From assembly GCA_965199845.1 (NCBI GenBank), contig CBDATZ010000031.1, positions 1 to 64,000 of the forward strand: a stretch of 64,000 nt of DNA, in the 5' to 3' direction. Shown one piece after another: positions 26,111-33,800 of the stretch. This stretch comes from Ilyomonas sp965199845. Lineage in GTDB: Bacteria; Bacteroidota; Bacteroidia; Chitinophagales; Chitinophagaceae. The position numbers and the translations under genes were made by a program. Under the pieces are notes generated by a model. The model was not told the DNA's origin. It did not search any database and saw nothing but the letters and a program-made list of their open reading frames with translations. Positions within the stretch are counted from its first letter, which is position 1. Each line of letters starts with the position of its first letter.

Positions 26111-29100
26111 TCAAAAACCAACTTTTACACCTGCCGTAAAAGTTTTTGTATTCGGGTAATTGCTTGCATCAAAATAACCGCCGCCAACGCTGTAGGGATC
26201 GTCTGATGTTTCGGGATTATTACCCGGATACCTGGTAATGGTAAATAAGTTGGTGACGGACAAATAGACGGACGCATTTTTCACCGATGCTTTTTGTAAA
26301 AAGCCCGATGGTTTCAACCTGTAATTAAACGTAACGGTTCTTAGTTTTACATACGAAGAATTAAAAATGCTGAGACTGGTTTTGAGTGTATATATGCGGC
26401 TGTCATATATTAGTCTTGGCTGATCGGTCGGGTGTTCCGGTGTGTAGCGGTTCAGCATTACCGCATTCGAGTTGGAGGTTCCCCTGAACTGTATACTTCC
26501 TACATGGTCTGCCCACATCAGCTCGCCGCCCACCGAGTAGGTAAAATAAAAGTTCATGTCAAAGTTTTTGTAGGTAAACCCTTGCGTAAAGCCGCCAAAA
26601 TATTTAGGCGCGCCATGACCCGCTATGGCGCCATAATTAAACTTGTGCGTTACGCTGTCCATCCCGTACATCGGGTCGCCAAGTCCTAAAAAAGGATAAG
26701 CATTAATATAACCGGCTGCTGTTAATTGTGCTTTATAATCGTCAAGTTCTTTTTGTGTTTTAATAATACCGGTTACGGGCAGGGCGGTTATTAGCCCTAA
26801 GGGCTGCCCCTGTACAAGCGCCGTATTCTGGTATTCCAGCCCGGTGAGGTTTCCGATCTGGTCACGGCTGGCTTCCGGGTTTAGCTGGGTAACAATCGAT
26901 TTGTTCCAGGTGATATTAACGGATGCGTTCCAGCGAAAATCTTTTGTCCTGATAATATCTCCCTGCAGCGAAAGTTCATAGCCTGTGTTTTTTATACCCG
27001 CCGCGTTATATAGCAGGGAAGCGTAGGAACTGCTCGGTGTAACGGGTAGCGACAACAGGACGCCTTGACTTTGTTTATGATAATAATCTGCCGTTCCCTG
27101 CAGCCTGTTTTTAAAGAAAGAAAAATCGATTCCCAGGTCGGTTTCTTTTGCCTGCTCCCATTGGATAGCGGCATTGCCCAACTGGGTGGGGATCAGTGCA
27201 CTTGCGCCCCGGTAGCTGGTGGGTGAGTATAAGGTGCGGTACATCTGGTTACCGATATTCTGGGTACCGGTTAAGCCGTAACTGCCCCTCAATTTAATAT
27301 CATCAATCCAGTTTACCTTCTTTAAAAAGGTTTCTTTGGATATGCGCCAGGCAAGGGCACCTGAAGGGAAGTAGCCGAACTTATTGTCAGGACCGAATTT
27401 GGATGAGCCATCTGCCCTGCCGGTAAAGGTAACGAGGTATTTATCCAGGTAGCCATAATTAGCCCTGGCATAAAACGATACGAGGTAGCTTTGCGGCTTA
27501 CCCGGGTTATCGCCCTGCACCCGCAGCGGCGTAACGGCAGAAGACAAGTTGTTTAATATATCATCGTTGGGATAGCCGTATGCCGTGGCGCTGAAGAAGC
27601 TGGTTTTATTGGTTTCATACGACGTGCCCGCCAGGATATTTACATCGTGTTTCTGATGGAATGAATGATTGTAAGTGAGTGTATTTTCTATAAACCAGCT
27701 GGTTAACTGGCTGGTCGAGTTGCTGCCGATACCGGCAGTGTTGGCACCGGCAAAAGAGCTTACGCCTATATAAGACGGCGTATAGTTGCGCTGGTTATAA
27801 TTGGTGAAGTTTAAGGATGCGGTGCTTTTAAACTGCAGGCTTTTGGTTATATTGTACAGTGCGGTAAGCGAACCCAGTAAGTTCAGCATTTTAGAGTTGT
27901 TGGTGGCAGTGGCAAGGGCAAGCGGGTTAATAAACCTGTTTGGGTCCCTGCCATCCACCGTACTGAAACTGGTAGGTTTACCTAAGGAATCGTAGGCAGC
28001 ATAATCCGGTCTTGCCCGTAAAGCCTGGGCATAAACGCCGTTTGACAGGTTTTGATTGGTATAGCCAAGGTCGAGGTTGGTAATAAAAGAAAAGCGGCTG
28101 CCGATTTCGTTTTCAATATTTATTTTGCCTGCCACGCGCTGGTAATCGGTTGCTATCACAACACCCGGTGTGCTGTTAAAGGCAATGGAACTGTAATACT
28201 TGGTAGCCGAACCGCCGCCCTGTATGGATATCTGGGCATTATTGGAAAACGTATTACGGGTAACGAGGTCCACCCAATCTGTATTTGCCTTGCCGAAAAA
28301 AGTGCCCGGTGTATGTAAGATAGCATCGACATCCGGGGGAGGCGGCGCCCCGTAGCCCGCCAGCCAGGTACTGTCAGTTACGGCTCCTTCAGTAAGCAGC
28401 ATTTTATATTGCGATGCATTTAAAAGATTGGGTTTTCTGATGATCCGGGAAAAAGTGCCGGAGTAATCAAAAGTGATTTGCGGCTTCATATCTTTCTTTC
28501 CCTTTTTGGTGGTAATGATTACCACGCCGTTGGCTGCCTTGGAACCATAAATAGCTGTTGAAGAAGCATCTTTTAAGATAGTGATGGATTCGATGTCATC
28601 AATATTTAAAGTGCCGAGGCTGTTTAAACCGTTTACAAAAGCGGCAGACATGCCGGTGCTTACCAGACCGGCTACGCCCACGATGTCATCAGCCACAGGG
28701 CTTCTGACATCGAAACCGGGATTAATATAATTGGATTTTACCTGCACCGGCACGCCATCAATAACATATAGCGGGTCATTGCCGCCTAACAGGGAAGTAG
28801 AGCCCCGCACCCGGATGCGCACGGCACCACCGGGCGTGCCATCCGTTTTTGTCACCTGCACACCGGCTGCTTTGCCGGCAATAGCGTTATCAACCGTCAT
28901 AAAGGGAACGTCCTGGATGTCTTTTGTAGATATGATGGATACAGAACCGGTTACATCTTTCTTCTGCACGGTCCCATAACCTATCACAACTGTCTCACTT
29001 AACTCCGCAACTTTTGTTTGTAACGTAATGGTTGGGTTACTGGTTGAATTATTAATTTTATACTTAACTGTTTCGAAGCCGATGTATGAAAATTCCAGTA

Positions 29101-29638
29101 CTTCATTGTTTTGTGCTTCGATACTAAAATTTCCGTCTTTATCTGTTGACGTGCCTCTTTTTGTTGTTTTATTTACAACCGAAACATTTGAAAGCGGCTC
29201 ATTTTTTTCGTTCACCACTTTGCCTCTCACAACCGCTTTTCTGTTTTGGGTTGACGTATTGCTTCGGGTTGCAACAACGGTTTGCTTTTCCATTATCACA
29301 ATTGTTTTATCGGCAATTTTATAATCAACCCCGGACGATTGAAAAATTTGTTTTAATGCATCTTCTACATTTATATTCTCAACATGAATGCTTATGGGAT
29401 TTGATTTTTGTAAAACTTCTTCGTTATACAAATAAGTAAAACCGGTTTGCTTGCAAACATCTTTAATTACATTATCGAGCGTCGCATTTTTATAATTCAG
29501 CGTTACATTTTGCGAGAAAGATTTCGCATGCACCTGCATCAGCATTATTAAAAGAAAAAATGCTGTCAGCTTCATAGTTTTAGGAATCCGGAAAATAGTA
29601 ATACTCAGATTTTTTGAAAGTGGTTTTCTTTGTTGCAT
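26111..29638 (-). CDS. SusC/RagA-type TonB transporter with STN signalling domain
   Basis: 1175 residues from ATG 29638; the frame runs on to 29704 but the upstream part is not family sequence. Order: signal peptide (KLTAFFLLIMLMQVHA), STN domain (~40-120: LNYKNATLDNVIKDVC), carboxypeptidase-regulatory-like domain (~135-215), TonB plug (~225-345: VVIGYGTVQKKDVTGSV, IESITILKDASSTAIYGS), then the barrel ending TFTAGVKVGF. The STN domain contacts a FecR-type anti-sigma factor, encoded directly upstream, so ligand binding is likely signalled to the ECF sigma factor. Confidence 0.93.
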   Translation of the reverse strand: MQQRKPLSKNLSITIFRIPKTMKLTAFFLLIMLMQVHAKSFSQNVTLNYKNATLDNVIKDVCKQTGFTYLYNEEVLQKSNPISIHVENINVEDALKQIFQSSGVDYKIADKTIVIMEKQTVVATRSNTSTQNRKAVVRGKVVNEKNEPLSNVSVVNKTTKRGTSTDKDGNFSIEAQNNEVLEFSYIGFETVKYKINNSTSNPTITLQTKVAELSETVVIGYGTVQKKDVTGSVSIISTKDIQDVPFMTVDNAIAGKAAGVQVTKTDGTPGGAVRIRVRGSTSLLGGNDPLYVIDGVPVQVKSNYINPGFDVRSPVADDIVGVAGLVSTGMSAAFVNGLNSLGTLNIDDIESITILKDASSTAIYGSKAANGVVIITTKKGKKDMKPQITFDYSGTFSRIIRKPNLLNASQYKMLLTEGAVTDSTWLAGYGAPPPPDVDAILHTPGTFFGKANTDWVDLVTRNTFSNNAQISIQGGGSATKYYSSIAFNSTPGVVIATDYQRVAGKINIENEIGSRFSFITNLDLGYTNQNLSNGVYAQALRARPDYAAYDSLGKPTSFSTVDGRDPNRFINPLALATATNNSKMLNLLGSLTALYNITKSLQFKSTASLNFTNYNQRNYTPSYIGVSSFAGANTAGIGSNSTSQLTSWFIENTLTYNHSFHQKHDVNILAGTSYETNKTSFFSATAYGYPNDDILNNLSSAVTPLRVQGDNPGKPQSYLVSFYARANYGYLDKYLVTFTGRADGSSKFGPDNKFGYFPSGALAWRISKETFLKKVNWIDDIKLRGSYGLTGTQNIGNQMYRTLYSPTSYRGASALIPTQLGNAAIQWEQAKETDLGIDFSFFKNRLQGTADYYHKQSQGVLLSLPVTPSSSYASLLYNAAGIKNTGYELSLQGDIIRTKDFRWNASVNITWNKSIVTQLNPEASRDQIGNLTGLEYQNTALVQGQPLGLITALPVTGIIKTQKELDDYKAQLTAAGYINAYPFLGLGDPMYGMDSVTHKFNYGAIAGHGAPKYFGGFTQGFTYKNFDMNFYFTYSVGGELMWADHVGSIQFRGTSNSNAVMLNRYTPEHPTDQPRLIYDSRIYTLKTSLSIFNSSYVKLRTVTFNYRLKPSGFLQKASVKNASVYLSVTNLFTITRYPGNNPETSDDPYSVGGGYFDASNYPNTKTFTAGVKVGF

Positions 29639-29712
29639 AAGTAAGCAGTGCTTGGTATAGTTTAAGAATAAGTGGGATAAGTTTTTTGAGTGTAAGCCTT
29701 GCAAAATTTACC

Positions 29713-29732
29713 GGGAACGCAGCTACGTTCCC
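29713..29732 (-). promoter_or_regulatory. GC-rich hairpin between fecR-like and susC genes
   Basis: 7-bp perfect stem GGGAACG / CGTTCCC with a 6-base loop in the ~200-bp gap between the anti-sigma gene and susC. It could be an attenuator, a processing site or an mRNA-end stabiliser that lets the transporter be expressed apart from the regulators. Confidence 0.4.
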
Positions 29733-29838
29733 AGCTTTTTATATAAAGGCTTACGGTGAATAGTTTTATTTTTTATAAATTCAATCTAAATAGCAAATCC
29801 CGGGCTTAAGAGGTTCTTCTATCAATCTTCAAATTTTT

Positions 29839-30978
29839 TTAGCTTTGGGTTATTATTATTTTGTTACCGATTATTTTAAAATGAACGCCGCTTGCTAATT
29901 GCAGCAAGTTTAAAACCTTTGATAAATTCTCCTGCCTGCTTATGGTGCCCGAATAATGTTTTGAGATTGATTCATTCATAATTATATCAACATTATACCA
30001 CCTGGAAATTTGTTTCAGCACTTCATTTAGATCATCATTTTTAAAATAGAAATTCCCGTTTTTCCAGGCTGTAACTTGTTCGATATCTGCATTTTCAATG
30101 GTTATATTTTTATCGTTTGGTTGAATGGTTGCCTGCTGTCCGGGTTTTAAAATTGCAGTTTGTTTGCCTTTTGCAATCTTAACGCTGCCTTTCAAAAGAG
30201 TCGTTCTTGAAAACGGTTCATCTTTATAGAAATTAATGTTGAATTGAGTGCCAATATCTTCAACGATTTGTTCACCGGCAATTACTCTAAAAGGTATTTT
30301 ATCATTATGAACAACTTTGTAATAGGCTTCGCCTGATAGCAATTCTACTGTACGGTATTGTCCTTTAAAAACAGTTGGATACCGAATAGATGTTGCCGCA
30401 TTTAGCCATACTTCTGAACCATCGCTCAAACGGATATTATAAATACCTGCAGCAGGTGTAGTAAGTATATTATAGTCTTCAGTTTCCTGCTCATGTAATG
30501 AGTTGGCTGCTGTTGCATTTTTATATGTTAATTGTCCGTCCTGGTTTTTAATTAATGATACTTTTCCCTGGTTTGCGATAACGCCATTCTTTATATTATC
30601 AAGCGATATTTTTTGTCCGTTAGCAAGTGTTAATAAAGCTTTATTACCACCGGGCGGTATATCATTTTTTGCATTTATAATTTGTTGAGAAGACTTATTA
30701 TGAAAGAAATAGTAATACCCAAAAGAAAATATAAACAGAACAGAGGCTGCAACTAAAAGACGCGGCCACAACTTGATTTTCTTAGAATCTGTTTGTTTGC
30801 CTTCTTCAATAGCTTGCCACATTTCGCTATGTGCGGCAGACAAGTCCTCATCTGAAAGTCCACTATCGCCTGCTTGATTGAGCTGATGAAGCCAATTTTT
30901 AGCAATAGCTTCCTCTTCAGGCGTATATTGTCCTGAATGTATCTTTTCCAGTATTGCCTTTATATCTTTTTGTTGCAT
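29839..30978 (-). CDS. FecR-family anti-sigma factor
   Basis: 379-residue single-pass membrane protein that holds its partner ECF sigma factor and is released by the TonB receptor. Start chosen at ATG 30978 (MQQKDIKAILEK); the longer frame to 31071 adds hydrophobic residues unusual for the family. Order: cytosolic sigma-binding helices (1-~85), one transmembrane helix (LLVAASVLFIFSFGYYYFF, ~87-105), FecR domain (~190-285, GSEVWLNAATSIRYP) and C-terminal DUF4974 (~310-379). It lies 15 bp (by the long frame) to 108 bp downstream of the sigma gene. Confidence 0.9.
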   Translation of the reverse strand: MQQKDIKAILEKIHSGQYTPEEEAIAKNWLHQLNQAGDSGLSDEDLSAAHSEMWQAIEEGKQTDSKKIKLWPRLLVAASVLFIFSFGYYYFFHNKSSQQIINAKNDIPPGGNKALLTLANGQKISLDNIKNGVIANQGKVSLIKNQDGQLTYKNATAANSLHEQETEDYNILTTPAAGIYNIRLSDGSEVWLNAATSIRYPTVFKGQYRTVELLSGEAYYKVVHNDKIPFRVIAGEQIVEDIGTQFNINFYKDEPFSRTTLLKGSVKIAKGKQTAILKPGQQATIQPNDKNITIENADIEQVTAWKNGNFYFKNDDLNEVLKQISRWYNVDIIMNESISKHYSGTISRQENLSKVLNLLQLASGVHFKIIGNKIIITQS

Positions 30979-31086
30979 TTTATTGTGCAGGAATTGCAGT
31001 CTGATCCAGATATAGACAATCCAGAGAAAACAATTAGGTATCGAAAAGAAAATTATTTTTTTTATGTACAATTGCGGTAATAAAAA

Positions 31087-31671
31087 TTACAAAAACCGGC
31101 AAAGGATATAACTGAGATAAACAATAAAACTCAGTTTGGTTTTTAAAATTTTTACAGCTTTTTTCATTTGTGTTGACACAGTTAATTCTGAAATATTTAG
31201 TTTCTCTGCAATTTCTTTAGTGCTTAAAAAACTTTTTCTTTTCAGTTCGTAAACTTCCCGCATACGCGGCGGCATAGCAGCAATTTCTTTTTCAATTAAT
31301 GCGGTAATATCTTTTTCCCGTATCAGGTAATCGGTTTCTGATTCGCCTGTTTCAATATAAGAATTATTAGCACTTATATATTGCTGTACAATATTTTTAT
31401 GTTTGAATATATTGAACACTTTGTTCAATACAGACTTGTATAAATAGGCAGATAATGCGGTTTGTAAAACAAATGTTTTTCTCTGGTTCCAGAGGTTTAT
31501 AAAAATTTCCTGAACCACATCTTTCGCTTCTTCTTTATCTTGTAATTTTCGAAAAGCGTAGGTGTATAAAAGAGTATCATAACGCAGATAAATTTCTCTG
31601 AATGCAGCCTCATCGGTTAACGCAAGCAACTCCATTAATTCCATATCTGTACACTGATGATACGCTTTCAT
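31087..31671 (-). CDS. ECF sigma factor, RpoE-like, FecR-partnered
   Basis: 194-residue extracytoplasmic-function sigma factor. Sigma region 2 is visible at ~25-90 (DEAAFREIYLRYDTLLYTYA, KEEAKDVVQEIFINLW) and region 4 at ~130-180 (MPPRMREVYELKRKSFLST, KEIAEKLNISELTVSTQMKKA). It should direct RNA polymerase to the promoter of its own locus and possibly others. First gene of the proposed eight-gene operon. No -7 box of the housekeeping type is seen just upstream. Confidence 0.93.
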   Translation of the reverse strand: MKAYHQCTDMELMELLALTDEAAFREIYLRYDTLLYTYAFRKLQDKEEAKDVVQEIFINLWNQRKTFVLQTALSAYLYKSVLNKVFNIFKHKNIVQQYISANNSYIETGESETDYLIREKDITALIEKEIAAMPPRMREVYELKRKSFLSTKEIAEKLNISELTVSTQMKKAVKILKTKLSFIVYLSYILCRFL

Positions 31672-31904
31672 GCACCGGGTTTAAAATCTAAATATACAAA
31701 GTACATTAAAAAAATAAAATAAGACGATAAAAGTCATGCGCTTAATTTACATACAGAAAAGCAGCCGGTTCTTTCTCGTAAATAAGTCTTTGTTTATCTT
31801 ATAAAAGATGAACAAACAGGTAAAATGCGATAACGTATAAAAATTACAAAGCCCGCAATATAATCAATTACCAGGCTGTAAGCACAAGTTAATAAAGTTA
31901 CTTG

Positions 31905-31978
31905 TCGGGATGACAAGATTCGAACTTGCGGCCTCTTCGTCCCGAACGAAGCGCGCTGCCGGGCTGCGCTACATCCCG
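31905..31978 (-). tRNA. tRNA-Pro (anticodon CGG)
   Basis: The 74-nt minus-strand sequence folds as a cloverleaf: acceptor CGGGATG / CATCCCG with discriminator A, D arm GCGC...GCGC, anticodon stem CTTCG/CGAAG with loop TTCGGGA (CGG at 34-36), and T arm with TTCGAAT. CCA is not encoded. It lies alone between the sigma-factor gene and the HMA-like gene; no integrase or attachment-site repeat is adjacent. Confidence 0.95.
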
Positions 31979-32043
31979 CTAAAATAAAAATAGTGATGAC
32001 TGAGTAAATCAATTCATCACTATTATAATATTTCAAACAAAAA

Positions 32044-32499
32044 CTAACGAATTGACTTATTGTCTTTTGGAACCATTACAGATCCTCTTTCGTTTGGTGG
32101 AAGCTTGCAAGGCGGTTGTCCTTTCTGCTGTCCGCCGCCTTCGGCCGGACGTTTGCAAATTGGTGGCAATTTGGTATAACTGTCTTCGGTTGCTTTAGCG
32201 CTGTCAACATCAAAACCGGCATTGTTGATTGCTGTTTTAATATAGTCCAACGTAATTCTATCAGGAACGTATTGAATGCGGATGGAACCGCTCGTCATAT
32301 TGATTGTCCACTTCATAATACCTGCATCGTCGTTCGGACCTTTTTCGCGCTGCAAATATTTTTCAAGCCTGTCTTTACATTCCCAACATTTCAACTGCGG
32401 AACCGATAAAGTTGCCCATTGCGCTTTCGCCTGCATTACCTGCGCATTGGTTACCGTTGCGCTGCAAAATAATAAAAGAGCAAATAATATTTTCTTCAT
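32044..32499 (-). CDS. Exported heavy-metal-associated (HMA-like) domain protein
   Basis: 151-residue exported protein (signal MKKILFALLLFCSATVTNAQ). Residues ~30-100 resemble an HMA (copper-chaperone ferredoxin-like) domain with metal-binding CxxC in PQLKCWECKDRL, and helices/strands up to INNAGFDVDSAKA. The C-terminal ~45 residues hold two more cysteines within Lys/Pro/Gly-rich sequence (LPPICKRPAEGGG, PPCKLPPNE). Periplasmic metal binding is likely; the metal is unknown. A promoter with -33 and -7 boxes lies at 32555-32583. Confidence 0.7.
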   Translation of the reverse strand: MKKILFALLLFCSATVTNAQVMQAKAQWATLSVPQLKCWECKDRLEKYLQREKGPNDDAGIMKWTINMTSGSIRIQYVPDRITLDYIKTAINNAGFDVDSAKATEDSYTKLPPICKRPAEGGGQQKGQPPCKLPPNERGSVMVPKDNKSIR

Positions 32500-32554
32500 A
32501 ATGTTATAAACGAATCAAGTGAACAAATCTGTTTGTCAATATAACCTGCGTTTG

Positions 32555-32583
32555 CAAATTTATCTAATCTTTATGATGGCAAA
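32555..32583 (-). promoter_or_regulatory. Promoter of the HMA-like gene
   Basis: On the minus strand TTTG (32583-32580), 17 bases, then TAAATTTG (32562-32555). This fits the two-box Bacteroidota promoter. It overlaps the end of pyrE and sits ~56 bp before the start codon. Confidence 0.5.
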
Positions 32584-33212
32584 CCATTCCAGTCTGCCGG
32601 GTTTTCTCTCCAGCTTAAAAGAATACTTTCCACTTCCGGCTGAATGGTTCCTTTTTCCAAAGCCAGTTGTATAAGTGATGAATAATTAGTAAGTGAAACC
32701 AGTTTTACTTTGGCGTTTTCAAAGGCTTCGGAAGCCACGGTAAATCCATACGTAAAAATGGAAACCATACCTGCAACTTCCAAACCGGCTTTCTGCAAAA
32801 CTTCGGCAACCTGCAAACTGCTTTTGCCGGTAGAAATCAAATCTTCAACAATTACTACTTTCTGGCTGGCTTCAAAATAACCTTCCACCTGGTTTCCCAA
32901 GCCATGTTCTTTTGGTTTTGGACGAACATAAATATAAGGCAATTTCAATTGATCAGCTGCCATCGCGCCCCAGGCAATTCCGGCTGTTGCAACGCCGGCT
33001 AACAATTGCGCTTCCGGAAACATTTCAAAAATTACATTGCACATTTCACTCTTTATAAAATCGCGTATGTAAGGAAAAGAAAGCACTTTCCTGTTATCGC
33101 AGTAAATCGGACTTTTCCAGCCGCTTGCCCAGGTAAAAGGCTGCTGCGGACTTAGTTTTACAGCACCAACCTGTAATAATTTTTCTGCTATTGCTTTTTC
33201 GTTTGCCAACAT
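32571..33212 (-). CDS. pyrE: Orotate phosphoribosyltransferase
   Basis: Converts orotate and PRPP to OMP in pyrimidine synthesis. 213 residues, normal length. The PRPP-binding loop VVIVEDLISTGKSSLQVA (~residue 121-138) and the KPKEHGLGNQVEGYF flexible-loop region (~97) are intact; early LSPQQPFTWASGWKSPIYCD also matches. Monocistronic and divergent from the NUDIX gene. The next gene downstream on the same strand is the HMA-like gene, which has its own promoter. Confidence 0.95.
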   Translation of the reverse strand: MLANEKAIAEKLLQVGAVKLSPQQPFTWASGWKSPIYCDNRKVLSFPYIRDFIKSEMCNVIFEMFPEAQLLAGVATAGIAWGAMAADQLKLPYIYVRPKPKEHGLGNQVEGYFEASQKVVIVEDLISTGKSSLQVAEVLQKAGLEVAGMVSIFTYGFTVASEAFENAKVKLVSLTNYSSLIQLALEKGTIQPEVESILLSWRENPADWNGLPS

Positions 33213-33293
33213 ATTTTATTCAGAGTAAAATGGTTTGAACCTCGTTTGCAACGCGAATATAAGCGCACTGAACCTGACGCCGTCATAATGTTT

Positions 33294-33301
33294 TACTTTT
33301 G
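33294..33301 (+). promoter_or_regulatory. TAnnTTTG -7 box for the NUDIX gene
   Basis: TACTTTTG, 5 bases before ATG 33307. Predicted transcript start coincides with the start codon. Confidence 0.45.
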
Positions 33302-33306
33302 CGGGC

Positions 33307-33735
33307 ATGACAAAAAAAACAATCATAGCTGCTGGTGGAATTGTGCAGAATGATTTTGATGAAATCCTGCTCATTTTCAGACGCGGCGTATGGGATATGC
33401 CAAAAGGAAAATTAGATGAAGGCGAAACCATTGAACAATGCGCCGTGCGCGAAGTAGAAGAGGAGACAGGCTTGCGAAATATTGAACTGGGAAAGTTTGT
33501 ACAAACCACGTATCATGAATATGCTGATAAGTGGATAAAAAAAGAAGTGATAAAAGAAACGCATTGGTATGCGATGCGAATGCATGGCAATCAAACATTA
33601 GTTCCGCAGACAGAAGAAGACATCGAGGAAATTTTGTGGGTGAAGAGAGAAGATATCATCAATTACATGAACAATATGCATAAGAATATTATAGAGGTTT
33701 TGCAAAATTTTTTATCATCCAATATCACTTCCTGA
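33307..33735 (+). CDS. NUDIX hydrolase
   Basis: 142-residue NUDIX-fold pyrophosphohydrolase. The full Nudix box is present: G...E.......REVEEETG, in GKLDEGETIEQCAVREVEEE (~residues 38-57). The substrate (nucleotide sugar, NTP or other X-linked diphosphate) is not evident. Beta strand ALII-type opening AAGGIVQNDFDEILLIFRRG is typical for small housekeeping Nudix proteins. It lies 65 bp upstream of the otsAB-type gene on the same strand. Confidence 0.88.
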   Translation: MTKKTIIAAGGIVQNDFDEILLIFRRGVWDMPKGKLDEGETIEQCAVREVEEETGLRNIELGKFVQTTYHEYADKWIKKEVIKETHWYAMRMHGNQTLVPQTEEDIEEILWVKREDIINYMNNMHKNIIEVLQNFLSSNITS

Positions 33736-33800
33736 GGTGTTACGGGAATCATATTTGTAACGACACCACTTGATGTGAATGGCTAACGAAATGAAAACGC

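Noticed and set aside
31905..31978. tRNA-Pro as an integration site for a mobile element
   Set aside because: No integrase, direct repeat of the tRNA 3' end or change in gene content is visible on either side.
31794..32036. 80-residue open frame over the tRNA-Pro gene
   Set aside because: It runs through the tRNA on the same strand; the cloverleaf explains the sequence and the translated product has no protein-like features.
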